DNA of 64,000 nucleotides from Hirundichthys speculiger (lineage: Eukaryota; Chordata; Actinopteri; Beloniformes; Exocoetidae): the NCBI GenBank assembly GCA_018398805.1, contig JAGFBZ010000908.1, forward strand, positions 479,001 to 543,000, read 5' to 3'. Numbering within the stretch: position 1 is the first letter of the stretch; every line of letters starts with the position of its first letter. Below the pieces are notes generated by a model, which was not told the origin of the DNA, did not search any database, and saw nothing but the letters and a program-made list of their open reading frames with translations. Shown in pieces: positions 45,348-58,095 of the stretch. The position numbers and the translations under genes were made by a program.

Positions 45348-47407
45348 TCTGGGTTTGTCTTGGGGGTTATCAGTTTGACACAGGGCACTGTGATTATGTT
45401 TTTTTTTTGCGCTCCCGTCAGGGGGAGGAGATAAGGGGCCAGCAGACTACAGCAAACCCAGACTCCATTTACCCTACGTGGAAAGGAGGCAGCAGAGTGG
45501 AGGGTGTGAAGGTGACAGTCTGTTCAGACTTGAACCTTCACTTGTGTTTTACCACATATATTTAAAAGAGAAAAAAAGTGAGTTGTGAGCGTATTGTAAG
45601 CAGAATTTGAGCCGAGAACAAACTGCGTAAAGCAAGAGCTGTGCATACTGCTCCACTGAGCCAGCAGGATGTACAGAACATATGACTCTGGTTATGAAAT
45701 TAAATAGCTCACCCTGTCATAAACCAGACTGTTTTATTTGCTCATAAACACACAAAGAAGGAATGAGTTATAACCCACAGTCCAATTCTGTCAAATTCAG
45801 AGAACATTTATCAAAGCTCCCAACTTTTTTTTCTCAAAAAGAACAACAAAACCACCAGAGCGGCACGGCTGGATTAATCTACAAGGCCCCAAATTAAGAC
45901 CAGAAACCTCAGAGTTCTGCACATCAGAGAGACAAGACAAAGCTATTACAGTCTCTAAATATATCTCTTTTCATCTTTGACACATTCTTCAACAGAGCCT
46001 CCATTTGTTATGTCTTTGGATTTCTCCCGAGGGTGGGAACTTTCACGCACACAAAAAAAAAAAGGCCTTTTTGAGGCCCAAAAGTGTCTAAAAGGCAATG
46101 ATAGGCTGATGTATGAGGAGGGGCATTGTGGGTCGGCATGACAAGGAGAAGAGAAGCCATCAGTGGGACATCTAAGGCTGGAGGAATGAAGGCTCTCTGG
46201 CACCAAGAGCTGCTCTCAAACACTGGTTCTCTGATAGAGCCGACCTTGGACTTAATCACAACCAGAAGAAAAGAGCAGCTTGGCAGGAAGATGGAGAGAC
46301 AGAGGGAGAATGTGCGCGCTTGTGTGTGAAAGTGAGAGACAAAAAACACACCCAAACTGCATCAGTAAAAGTCAAAGGCAAAGAGATCCACCCAGTGAGT
46401 AGAAGCAAATTAAAAAAAAAAAAAAAAAAAAGACATGGGTTGCAACACTGATTACAAAAAAAGTTGAATAATGATTTTACTCGTCTTCCGCTTTTTTTTT
46501 TCAAAGCCCAACAGCTGCAACAGAGAAGTAAATCAACAGCAAGTAAAATACTGTACATATCTGCTTCCTAAATACACACTCAAGCAGGCTGAGAGGAGCA
46601 TTCCACCCTTTTAATAACACTTAACGCCTGCGCACACACACACTAAATCCATTCTGCTTCCAGCTCTGTGGCTTGTCACAGACTTGACTAAAGAGTAAAC
46701 CATCTGAAACTGAATTAGGAGAATGATTAATCTCAAACAGACCCAAACAAAAACACGCACATACATATACATATATATAAAGTTCTCAATTTAGCTGCCG
46801 AGGCCAAGCGCCAAATCACAGAAGGCTCTGGGACACCCACAAAGCCTCCCTCTCAAGATGTTCTGTATCCATTACACAACCTTGGGATGTGACAAGCCTC
46901 ATCAATAAAACTATTATTTATGTCGAGAGCTTAGGGCCAACATAGAGCTTCAATCTGAAAGCCAACCATAAATAAAAATTTGCAGTAAATCCGTGGGCCA
47001 GCAACACACAACACCACATCAAACACACATTTGCTCTTAAAATCATCGGTTTTTGTTCTGATGTCTGAAGCTGCACGTTGAGTTTAATTTACAAGCATTG
47101 AGGAAAGTGTTGCGAAGTTCGTTTTCAATTAGCCCGAACCAACAGAAGTCTTGATTTTTCATTTTAGTCATGAAATAATTTAATTGATCAGACCGTGCTG
47201 TGCAAGAAATACTGAGTTATGTTGCACATAACAGAAACAAAAGATCAGCTCCTGTAAAACCATCAGACGCTCATAAAAGCCACTGTTTTACAGATCATCT
47301 GCACTGAACTTTTCCCCATAGGAGGCCAATTTCTCCCATCAGTCCCCATGACTCGGGAAACACGAGTTTAACGGATTTCCTCACATATAAACCGGTGAGA
47401 AATCAGT

Positions 47408-47446
<39 letters not shown>

Positions 47447-47479
47447 AAAAAGAAAGAAAGAAAGAAAGAAAGAAAGAAA
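47408..47479. repeat. (GAAA)n microsatellite
   Basis: About eighteen GAAA units with a single interruption near 47448-47451. Confidence 0.95.
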
Positions 47480-48171
47480 TGAGGATGTTACATGAGAGAA
47501 GTTAATAAAAGTCATGGATTGTCTCATCTTTTTTTCTAGTAGAAAGTGGGTAGGTTGGGAAGATTATCTGACTTGAAAAGAAGTGGGAGGGAGAGTGCAA
47601 TAATCGAACGAGAGAGGAGCGCTGCGGTCCTGGAATCGTATGAGGGTCCATGGAGTCATCAGAAATGCAACGATTCTAAAAGCAAGAATGTGATTTTTAA
47701 TCGACACTGGATGGAGCCATGAGGGAATCAATGAGAGGAGGAATCAACTGCTAAATGAGATAATTACTGTGAGAGATTATAGAGAGATGGTGAGAAGAGG
47801 AGTCAGAGAGACAACCAGACAGACAGACACAGATGGATTAGACAAAATGGTGATGAGAATCAAAGGGGGGAAAAACATTAAAGGCAGAGATTATTGAATT
47901 AAACCGGTACATACAGGCGTTGTATGTCTGCTCATGAGTCGTAAATTATGATTGCACAAGACTTTAAGTTAGTAGCTATTGCCTCCTCAGCTGTTTCAGC
48001 AACTGACATGAATCGTGGAAACATCTTTAGTCTTAATGCAAATATAATTACATCTTTGACTAGCAGGGACATCATTACATTTTGAACTAAGTCTAAAGAT
48101 ATCAGTGGAAGATCATTACGCCATCAAACTCCAGGCTGAAAGCAGTACAGAGAAGAGATGATAAATTGATT

Positions 48172-48476
48172 AATTCATTCATCCATTCATCTTCTACACA
48201 AGCTTCATCCTGTCCAGAGCTGAGGCGTGGCTGGACCCTGTTCCAGCTCACAGAGTGAGAGGTGTGCTCTACCCAGGACCGTACAAAAATAAATGAGACA
48301 AGCGACTATCATGCTCAAATTAGAACCACCACTTAATCAGATTGCATGTTTGTGGACTGTGGGTGGACGTCGGCGCGCCTCAAGACTTGCTCAGTCATTT
48401 TGAGAACAGAAAGAACCCAGAAAGAACCCAGTTTGAACTGGGAGCCCTCATGCTGTGAGACGACGGTTCTGACCAC
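48172..48476 (-). mobile_element. V-SINE-like SINE, minus strand
   Basis: On the minus strand it has the B-box-like AGTTCAAACTGGG, a CCCACAGTCCACAAACATGC segment, CTGTGAGCTGGAACAGG and a tail with ATGGATGAATG. It is the same type of element as at 11040 but more diverged. No target duplication was clear. Confidence 0.8.
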
Positions 48477-48478
48477 CG

Positions 48479-48622
48479 ATCAATTGGACTGAATCAGATT
48501 CTAACTGGACTGAATCAGATTCTAACTGGACTGAATTGGACTTGTTTCTGTGTAAAGTGGATTGAGTTGACTTTTGTTGTGAGTCGGCGCTACACAAATA
48601 ACGTAAATTGAAATAAGGTGAA
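48479..48622 (+). repeat. LINE-like 3' tail with 21-bp tandem repeat
   Basis: The stretch ending in TTTTGTTGTGAGTCGGCGCT, ACACAAATAA and AATTGAAAT matches a common teleost retroelement tail. Upstream of it a 21-bp unit, GGACTGAATCAGATTCTAACT, is repeated twice with a partial third copy (48486-48540). Confidence 0.7.
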
Positions 48623-50317
48623 CTAACCTCTGTAATTTTTGTGGGGTTCTGCAAAGGCTGTTACAATTTTTTTAAAGAAGAAAAAAATGCTAAGGCTTAT
48701 TTTAAACCACAAAGTCAGTTTAGTATCATCTGTCAGCCATAAACTGTCAGCTACTGCTTCAACGGTAAAGAATCCCCTAACTCTCTATGCAAACATTGTC
48801 AAGAAGTATGTAAAATGCTATCATTTACAACTCCAACTTTACAACTCCAACAAAGAAAAGTTGAATTATAATAAAAAGCAAGCAGGACACTGAAGAGGAA
48901 TTAATTTTGTTTTAATAAGACTCGGCATGGGTCCTTTCAAAGCGCTCCTCTTATGTGCTTTCACAGGTTCAATCCTCTCATTTTGGGAATCTAATAGAAT
49001 CGGTTTACATGTCTGTGCGAGACAGCTGTGAAAACTTTGAGGTCTGTCAAAAGCATTATGCAAATGTCTTTCATGGTAAAGTCGTTGAGTGAACATCAGC
49101 CTGGGCTGCAAACAATGTGTCTGCAGCAGTTTGAGAGCAGCGTCTCTGTGGAACAGAACGCTGTAAATCCTTGTGGGTTAAACTTTGCCATCTGAAACTC
49201 TCCTTTCAAATTGAAAAAATGCCACGTAGCTCACTGAAGAAAAATATTTTTTAATGTATGGTTATTAACCGAATTATGAACTTGTTCACCTGTCCTCCTA
49301 AAAATTCACCTTGGTTAATACGGTCATAAATAATAATGCGGTGGGCCAGACTGTGTGCGCGTGGGCACATGTGCTTGCGTCCGCCTCCTTGTATGCTAAT
49401 GCTGTTATGACTGGCTGGCTTCATTACTGTCTGTCTACAACACCATAGCCAAGGTCAGTGGAGGCTGCAGAGATGATAGGGGTGCAAAACTATGAGCACA
49501 AATTAATCTGCTGTTTAATCTAATAATGCAGCCCGGCATCAGGTGCCTCAGTCCTATTAACACAACTGTAATTGCATTTGAAGAGGAATGGGAGCGTGCG
49601 AGTCCACAGAGGTGTGAGCACACTCAAGTGTACACGCAGGCACATCAAACACAAATCAAATTGCATTACACATGGACACATGGCTTTCGGCACAGCATAC
49701 AGACATGTGCGTAGACGCATACACACTCCACATGCATCTCATGTTAGAAGAGGGAAATAAATGAGAGGAACAATAAGGGGAGGTATTTCCTGGTGAATTC
49801 AGTTAAAACAATCAGTGTGAGTGCATGTGTGTCCGTGTTTGGAGCGTATTGCGCGGAACAGCTTTAAGCATGGAGCACTGCTCATTAGCATGGTAATATC
49901 TAAACAGCAGGGTGTAGTCAGAACAGCAGCGTATTATTAGGATTCATCTCATTAGGCTTTCATGAGATTTAAAAGTTAACACAAAATAACTTGAAAACTA
50001 AGTCTGAGATAAAACACACAGCGAGCTCCTGAGTTTACTCTCCAAAAGTTAAATATGCCCCCTGGAGATGATATGTGGCCTGCAGCAACATGGAGAGCTG
50101 CCTACAGTAACAGGATTAGACTAAAAACTTGGTCACACTAGAACTTTTGTTGACATTTACTGAAACAAGTAATTACTGCCAAAAAAAAAAAGAAAGAAAC
50201 TTATCTTAACTAGGCCTGCGGGAAGTACTTTATCTCCAACTTACTGTAGACAAACTCGTGACTAAAGTTTTTTTCAGATATGCCTCAACTGATTAATATA
50301 CAAACTACACAGATTAA

Positions 50318-50712
50318 AGGTGGGGTGGGTGTTGTTTTTTTGAAACACTTTTTACAATATTGCCTGAAAACCTTTTCACATTTCCATTGCACCCACTGAA
50401 ATAAAATGTTTGCAAAAAAAACTAAACATTTTGGTCCAGTCTAGAGGGTATAATCAGAGAAAAACTCTGACCAATCAAAAAAGTGATCATCACTATTTTG
50501 ATTGGCTGCCTAATACGTCCATCAAATATCACCCCTCCCTCCCTCCCTCCCTATGGTTCATGCAGTCGTGAATCATGTGAAGGCGTGGTTTCGAGGGGTG
50601 AGCTGAAGAGGAGGAGGCGGAGCCTTTGGGAGGAGGGAGGGAGTGTATATTTTCAAAATCTCACTTGAGTTGGATTGCTGGAACCGTTTTTCAAACAACA
50701 CCTACTCCACCT
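50318..50712. mobile_element. TTAA-flanked MITE
   Basis: The ends are terminal inverted repeats of about 30 bp (AGGTGGGGTGGGTGTTGTTT on the left, complement of AGGTGGAGTAGGTGTTGTTT on the right). TTAA flanks both sides (50314-50317 and 50713-50716), the target duplication of Kolobok and piggyBac elements. The AGG start favours a Kolobok-like family. The 395-bp interior has a (CCCT)n run at 50532-50552 and no ORF of note. Confidence 0.85.
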
Positions 50713-51315
50713 TTAAAAGACAATATAAGTTTTTTCTTTTCCTTCTTTCCTTCCTTCTTTTTTTCTTTGCCAAAAGAAGACATAATTTACTGAGGTCCTT
50801 TTAAATATCTTTGACATGCTTTGGGTCAAAGTACCACAGGGATACAGTACAAAAGATTCCTTTTCAACCATATCTTTGCAACTCTCGTTTACAGCAGCTG
50901 GTTTTAGGAGGCGGAGCAAGCCACTCAATTCCACCCCCAAGAGGTGTGCCTCTTTCAAGACTCAGTGTTAGGCCCTTCTGCCACCCACTTCCAAGGTACG
51001 TCAAATGCAGCACAATGTGAAGTTGAATGGCTATGAAGATGGCAATGCTGGATGATTTAACTCTGATCTGGGTCTGTGGTGTCACAATATTCAATTCCAG
51101 TCTGAACTACTCAGTGAGTGGGAAATATTCAAATGCAGACCACTCCAAATAAAGTTACAGGCCTGTGTCAGTTTTTCAGTTGGTCGTGACTTTAAACATA
51201 AAAATAAATGTGTTCCAGCACAGAAAATTAGACTTATTTCACCTTATTTCTTTAAAAAAAATAAATAATAACAATAACACCATAATTCAAAGTAAGAACA
51301 TGGTGAAATACTCAC

Positions 51316-51423
51316 CGCAGTAAGATGGATGACTCCCTGAGAAGTTACAGAACATCCCATGAATCCAACAAACTGCAGCTCAGGACAATGCTCTGCTACC
51401 GCCCGCATGGACTGATCAGTGAC
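51316..51423 (-). CDS. fbxl17: fbxl17 internal exon (leucine-rich repeats)
   Basis: The minus strand encodes 36 residues in one open frame, from VTDQSM through CPELQFVGFMGCSVTS to GVIHLTA. I recognise this as a C-terminal cysteine-containing leucine-rich-repeat segment of FBXL17. The exon is 108 nt, in phase 0 at both ends. The acceptor is the CAG just above 51423 and the donor is GTGAG at 51315-51311. FBXL17 is the substrate receptor of an SCF (SKP1-CUL1-F-box) ubiquitin ligase that checks BTB-domain dimers; its solenoid of repeats wraps the substrate. The next exon of the protein follows 12.1 kb downstream on the same strand. A (CTATT)n microsatellite lies directly against the acceptor. Family identity is from memory of the protein; reading frame and splice sites are seen directly. 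Confidence 0.93.
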
Positions 51424-51432
51424 CTGGTCAAC

Positions 51433-51489
51433 AGAATAGAATAGAATAGAATAGAATAGAATAGAATAGAATAGAATAGAATAGAATAG
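51433..51489. repeat. (AATAG)n microsatellite at fbxl17 splice acceptor
   Basis: About eleven copies of a GAATA/AATAG pentamer. On the gene's strand they read (CTATT)n and end about 10 nt before the acceptor AG, so the repeat supplies most of the pyrimidine-rich region of the 3' splice site. Confidence 0.95.
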
Positions 51490-54459
51490 GGGGAGAAGAG
51501 AGTCAAACGTAAGAAATGTGTTTATCTTCATAAAGTGTGGCAACTCTCATTTCTTGTTCGTTTGATCTTTATTTAATTCAATGCATGCAGGTAACACCTG
51601 TTTATTCCAGTCACATTTTCAGAATCAGCACATGGCAGCTATGGTTAATATATATCTGCAGTACATTTTTTGTTCATTCGTGGACAGTTTGAAGTACCTA
51701 AGCTGACTTTGCTAGTGATAAACTGATAAATAATTCTATGAGATATGCTTTCAGAGATAACAGCACTAACAGTTTGGCAGTGTAAGAGTCAACTGTGTTT
51801 TCTGTCTTTACAGCAGGCCCCGGTGTGTTTTGTCTTACTGAACAACAGAAAAATGAACGTGTAGGAGGATCACAGATTGAGAGGGGGAGGAGGAAGAGGA
51901 CAACTGAATAAGAGCCAAAAGTGTCTGCCAAGCAGCAGGGGCGTCGGCTTATGATGGATAAACCATTCCTCATCATTCACCCGGCTGTCCACTAACCACT
52001 CATAATGGATCAGAGATCAATAAGGAAGCAGAACATTTCCACCAGCTTCCACTGTAGTCATCGATACGGCCATTGATAGTAGCTTCACCTCATTCACTAC
52101 AACCAACACTACGAAACAATAAGGGAAATTGTCTTTTCAGTAGGCTGTCTCAGCACACAAAAACTCTCCCACAAACAGAAAAGACAACAATAAGAGAGGG
52201 AGCAATGACAGAGGACTACTGTTAAATGATAAACAAAGAAAAACTAAGATCAAAGAACATTAGAGAGTAAAAATAGGCTTTTCTTAACGTATCCGTGTCA
52301 AAATCATCAATAATTCTCTCAGAAGTTTCCAAAAAGCAAGTGAAGCAAAAATACATCCGAATACATTGAAAACGCACTTTAAATTGTCATAAATGCACGC
52401 AAACAGATTCTTCATCCTGACATGTTTTAAAACTAGAAAAAAAAATTAAAACATACAGCACACCAGTAGATCAATCTGAAATAAACAAAATAAGCACCTG
52501 ACTTAACCCAGCTTTCCCACGTTTTCCTATGTTGCAGAAAGTGTTGGAAATGCCTAAAAAACAATGACTAGTAACAATAGCAAAAAGTTGTTTCTGCTGC
52601 ATGCATGCTTCCAGTACCCTGTTATCCCAAAGACCCATCTCCATTTTTCTCCATCTTACCAAACATTTTGTTTGCATTTTCTCCAAAGTTTTCTTTCCAG
52701 TTAATAACTGCTTTTCTGTTTATTACAGATATGCAGAATGTAGTGTGTGCCACCGCCAGCTGATGGTACAACATATCCAGGTGCATAAAGGTACCAAATA
52801 ACGGTAATGCTTTTTTTATAAAGTGGCATTTCAAAAGTTTGCTTTAGATGGAGAAAAAAGAAGCTGCATTACTGTCAGCGAAGGCCAGATTTTTAAATGT
52901 AGTTGCAACAATTGGAAGGGACGCTCTATTACACTGTGAGTATAACAGCAAATTTTGTTTTAAATATACAAATCAATAAATGAACAGAAATGGAAAAAAA
53001 ATGCAAAATGGATTTAACTGTTTTTGTTTATCATTTGTCTTCATATTTCCATGTTTTCCGGCTCTTTTATTTATTTGTGTTTATACTTCTTCATCTATTC
53101 ATGTATTTACATGCATAGTTTCACATTTATTTTTTTATTCTTTTCTGAATTACTCTTTTCTGTTGTTCCATAGTAAACAGATATTTGGAAGTATTGGATG
53201 CAGAATTATTTTAGAAACCAGTCGACATTGTTTTCTCATAAACCCTACTAATTATAAGTATACAGAAACAAAATTGAAATATGATATTCACAAGACCTAG
53301 CGAATATAAAAACAGTTAAATAACAAATTAAATCAGAACTAAAATATTACATTAAAATAAATTTGAAGCTATTTTGGAACAACTCATTTGCTTAAGAAAA
53401 ACAAACAATCAGAAGTGAAACCTTTAGAGTAGCTTTTTAAATTAAAAACTTTTTTTTTCAGTTTAAAGTTATATATAGTTTTTTAGCAAGACATTACAGC
53501 ACTTGAATTCAGCTGAAAGAAAGTTTAAAACTTCCGAAGAACCCGAGCTTTCAGTGCCTTTTTACTGTAGGTCCTCACTTCTGCCGAAATATTTGCACAG
53601 TTTTGTTCACAGGGTCACTGTGCTAACAAGTCCCACACCGCGACCAGACGGCCAGGATCACAGAGCCGTTCTCCCAGCCTTTCTGCAGCACTCCAACTCT
53701 TTGCTGATCACTGTATTTGTTCAAATACCATTTTTTTTCTCTCCTTGCTTTTCCACCACAAACCCTCAGACTTAAGCACACCTCCGCCGCTCTAATGTCG
53801 CTTCGCCTTTCTTCCTGTCTCACTGCCTCAACTCCCTCCTCCCAGACTACCTTAAAGGTTACTGAGTCGCGGCAGAGGAAGATGAAAAACCCCGGGAGAC
53901 GGCGAGAAGAAAGAGAAATCACAAAAAGAAAGAACAAGCCGTCCATTTATCTTTCACCAAGTCACAATAAGGCTTATCTGGGTAAAACACCTCCTATGAA
54001 GGCCAAAGCTTTGTCTCTCACCTTATCTGTAAGGAGCCAAAGTGCTTGTAAAGTGCAAAATGGTTCACAGAGAAATGTGACTGGAAAAGGATTTCCAATC
54101 ATAAATGAGAAGCTGAAATACGTTTAAATGTAAAAATTCAAGAATGAACACAGAGATGAGGCATCTAAGGACACGATGTGGTGCCTGCTGTTGGAAATAT
54201 GGCTGAAATATGGCTGCACAATTCCCAGAAAAAATCTATGACAATCAGTTTTGTGATCTATTCGCATTTCCCTGAAAATGTTTTGTGGACTACAGTGGGG
54301 GATTTCTGTGAAAATCTGGCATAGACTGGAAGTATGCTACAGAGTTTTCATAAAGCGCCACCATCAAGCTAATTTAGTGAATGTTCTATAACATGGACCA
54401 ATACCAAGAAAATTATTAATACTCACAAACAACTCCAGCAGTACATTATGTTCTTCACC

Positions 54460-54620
54460 AAGCTGCGAGTCAAAGCAGGGCTATGCGTTCATCAGCACTT
54501 GTTTCTTTGTTGGCACAATACTGAAAAACCACCAAACAGAATTCCAAGAAACTTTGTGGAGAAATGGATCGCAGGGAAAACAAGAGCCGATTTAACTTTC
54601 TTGGTGATCCACATCACCCT
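54460..54620 (+). mobile_element. fragment related to the 1016-1629 repeat family
   Basis: The segment AAACTTTGTGGAGAAATGG, then AACAAGAGCCGATTTAACTT and GGTGATCCACATCACC has the wording of the internal part of the same type of teleost repeat (drug-like runs of GGTGATCC...GATCA). Diverged and incomplete. Confidence 0.4.
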
Positions 54621-56559
54621 CTGAAAAACTGCTTAACAAGCCTTTAACCTTTAAGGAAGATTGCGTCCCTTTAGGTGGTAGATTGCGACATCCTGATCAT
54701 ATCTGCTCAACATGACAAGTTTTTCCACAATAAAAAAAAAAGAAAACACAACAACTTAAAGTTAAAAATAGAGACCAGTCCTCGCTAACAGCATTTGAAC
54801 ATGTTTAGAGTGCAATATCCCTTTGGAGATTAATTATGTCCCTCTATCCAGCCTAGTATGTGTCCTAGCCTAGTATGATGTTGAGAAGGGAAAAAAAGAA
54901 GAAATATTTTTTTCCTGCAGAATCTTTTAACCCTTTCACAAAAAAAATAAATAACTTCTTGCTCTGTGTACAAGTTGCAGCGCACTGAACCTGCAAGGTT
55001 TCTGTGGAATGTGGGTTTCAAGAGCGATCAATAAGTGGATGCAGCTCAGGTTTGGACCATCACCACTCACTGCAGTCAGAAAAGATTAATCGAAGGCGAG
55101 TCAGTGCTCCCACTTGGAGACACTGATGAATATGGAACCTGATCTGTAGGGTCAGGTGGAGATGCGAACAGTAAAACACCGTTGCATTTTTCAGTGGGAC
55201 ACTGAAGTCAGAGAGAAAAAAAAAAAAACTGAGCGGCTTCTGCCAAAAAAACCATCAAGGAAAACATTTTCAGGATGACTATCAGCAAAATCAAAAAAGC
55301 TCAACACCACCGAAATCAGAACAATCTGTGAGAGACATCACAACAGACTCCAGCCTCAGAGTGTCTTTCATACCTGTGTTGGTGCTGCAAGAGCGTGTGG
55401 GTGCACACTAGTGCAGTGGTGGAAGCAGAACAGAAAGAAAAAAAAAAAGCAGAGTTACACATCTAGAGTAACTCTCAGCAGGTGAGAAGAGAGATGGAAA
55501 AGCAAAAAAAAAAGAAAAAAGTAAAATCATACCAGAACAAAGCAGGTCAGGAAGCCGTGTCCGGACTCGGTTTAAGGCCGAGCATATAAGTGTGCGTGAG
55601 TGTGTATGTGGACGTGACCATATGCGTTTGAATCTAAGATTTGTCTCCAATCCACAAAACACAAAAATCCATTCCAAATTTCTCTTTGCGTCCCCCTCCT
55701 CCCCCCCAACCTTTCATGGATTTCGATTTAAAAACATGAAAAGAGTCATGGCAGGGCTTTGGAGAAGTGGCTGGCCAAGAGAGGTCTTAAAGCCTTTCAG
55801 AAGGGATCTAGTTTAATGGTCTCTGGGTGAAAAAGCTAAGGAAATCAGAAAAAAAGGAAAAAAAAAACAGTGAGCGGGAATGGTGGAAATGCTGCAGTCA
55901 TAAAGATATGCTTTGTGTGCGTGTGCTTTAAAGAGCTGGAAGGTAATTGTTGAGAGTGCTGTGGTAGCAAAGAGAAAGAGTGCTGTACATGCGTCCGTGG
56001 TTGTTTTTTTTTTTTTTGCTTTTTTCCCCCCTCTGGTGGTGTGTTTGTTCAGAATGCTGGGACAGCACCCAGGGGCCACTTCTCATCCAATAAAGGCATT
56101 TAAACATGTCAATACTGTCCATCATAGAACTCGTTTTGACTCCATCAAACATTGAGGCAGGAGATGGAAACAGACAACATCCGAGATCTCCTTCAGGTCT
56201 CCAACGTCCCTTTGCCAACAAAAACAACATGCAAAAAATAAGTTCTTTATCTTCATTAGCTGTGTTTTCGCTTCCCAAATTAGCATTCCCTAAATTTGCA
56301 TTGGAATAGCAATTTTGAGCTTCTTATTGCTGGACGTCCATAAAAATACAACCCTGACAAGAGTTGAATTTATTCTATAAGTCAAGGCTGATATAATGAT
56401 GACTGTTAGAACAACATGAGTGAAAGTGAAAAATGATCCAAGTTACCTAGTTTACAACACATCCTCAATCTGGCGCTCTTTCATAGCATCATTTATCCAA
56501 ACTAAGTGATCATATAAGGATCAATATAAAGATTTAAATTTAACTGATATCAAGTAAGC

Positions 56560-57375
56560 CAGGGGTGTCCGACTCATTTTCACCGAGGGCCACATCAGCA
56601 TTGTGGTTGCCTTCAAAGGGTCAGATTGACAGCATGAATGTAACAAAATGCAATGTCAATCAAAATAAATTAAACTGCACCTTATTATATTGTAAAATAA
56701 CTGTTTCTGTATTTATTATGTATTTAAATTTCAAATATTTAACTCATTATTATATTAAACTCAGGGTTTGTGGTTGTAAACCAACTCTGGCACAGGTGAT
56801 GTTTACAGAGTCCGTTGCCATGGTAACGGACTCTGTAAACGTCACTCGGAGTATCCATTACCTTGGTTTCAGAAGCGAACCGATTCTTTGTTTTTCTTGT
56901 AGGCTAAATTTAGCGTACTCAGCTCCGTGTTTGTTGCCAAAATGCCAACGTAAATTAAACTCTTTCACGTCTGACCCGCCTCATAACACAAAAGACAAAC
57001 TGTTTTTTCACCTAGAGGTAAAAACTTGTAATTGTTTTCCCGTCGTTCATGAAACTGTGTTCCTTGTGCATCCATTTCTCTTTTCTTGGGCATATTGGGG
57101 TTAGTTTAAAGAGGTTTTTCTGAAGTCCATCAGTTCTGAAAATCATCTTAATGTCTTGCTCATGGTGAGATACTGTTATCGTTGTGGGTGACGACGAAAT
57201 GCATTGTGGGAGATGTAGTTTATTGTCAATTTATGCTTTAGAGCGGCGTAAGCTTATTCTAAGTCTTAAAATTTTGGTTTAAAATTTAAGCTAATAATGC
57301 ACAAGCTCTCCAGGGCCACATAAAATGATGTGGCGGGCCACATTTGGCCCGCAGGCCTTGTGTTTGACACATGTG
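56560..57375. mobile_element. hAT-type DNA transposon, non-autonomous
   Basis: The left end is CAGGGGTGTCCGACTC and the right end is the complement of CACATGTGTCAAACAC; both ends also carry GGCCACAT motifs. An 8-bp target duplication with one mismatch flanks it (AAGTAAGC at 56552-56559, ATGTAAGC at 57376-57383). End sequence and 8-bp duplication fit hAT-Charlie-type elements. No transposase is visible; the long ORF across it has no hAT motif. Confidence 0.88.
56801..56840. repeat. 40-bp palindrome with RFX X-box core
   Basis: Arms GTTTACAGAGTCCGTT and their exact complement surround GCCATGGT. The centre GTTGCCATGGTAAC (56814-56827) fits the RFX X-box consensus GTNRCC-NN-RGYAAC in full. Confidence 0.9.
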
Positions 57376-58075
57376 ATGTAAGCAATGCCATGTCGAGCTT
57401 AAACCGCCCGGTGAAAGGAAAATGCCAATTATATTTAATAAAAAGAAAAATAACAAATCAGAATAAAAAGAAACACTGGGATGAGTGAGACAGACTAAAC
57501 TGCACATGTGTAGCTTTACACCATTTGAGAAATCCATCAGTGGTTCATGGTGCTGAAGCCACATCCAGGTTAAAACTTTTAAGTCAAGTAACACTGAACA
57601 AAGGACAGTGACCTGGAAATATTTTACCTTTACCGCACATATAGGGTCATCATATAAAATGATCACGTGTCTGCATGTGACAGAAGCAGACTGGAGTGTT
57701 GCTGAACAACCACCAGCAACCACGAGAGCCAAACTCCACTGAATGTGAGAAATGTCCCGCTGGTGTGTTCATGGTGGCTGCTTCCTGGGAGTGAGCATCA
57801 CTACTGAGATTCATGCACTTTCTTATAACAAAAATGCTTTTCAAAAATGTCCTTTCAAATACAAAACAGTTCAGACCTTGTTTTGATCTCCAGACATACA
57901 GTACATCAGCGAATGCAAATGAAAGCGCCCGACGTGAGGGCGTTGTTCAATCAAAGCAGCCATCGTTCTCTGCGTCATAGCCATCTACAGGACTCTTCTC
58001 TTTAGGTCTGCTGCAGCCATGAAGGAGAAGCTGATGGGGGCCGTGGCAGGCTTCCCACTTTTTTATGATCCCTCG

Positions 58076-58095
58076 CCGTCTGCCTACGCAGACGG
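58076..58095. repeat. short GC-rich hairpin
   Basis: CCGTCTGC, loop CTAC, GCAGACGG. It lies in a locally CG-richer stretch (about 57925-58140) with no recognised gene. Confidence 0.8.

Larger units (their letters stand above)
39215..51315 (-). other. fbxl17: fbxl17 intron between the two exons
   Basis: This is the 12.1 kb intron between the two fbxl17 exons (GTGAG donor at its high-coordinate end, TTTAG acceptor at its low end). It contains a poly-C run, a Myb/SANT-bearing DNA transposon, microsatellites, a SINE with an adjacent LINE-like tail, and a TTAA-flanked MITE, all listed separately. The stretches 39220-43350, 44090-47405, 47480-48170 and 48625-50310 hold only AT-rich or purine-rich unique sequence, homopolymer runs and short CA/GT tracts; I recognise no gene in them. 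Confidence 0.85.

Noticed and set aside
47408..47479. CRISPR-like regular repeat
   Set aside because: A simple GAAA microsatellite without spacers, in a vertebrate genome.
56565..57104. 179-codon plus-strand ORF
   Set aside because: It begins in the hAT terminal repeat and crosses the palindrome; no transposase motif or exon signals.
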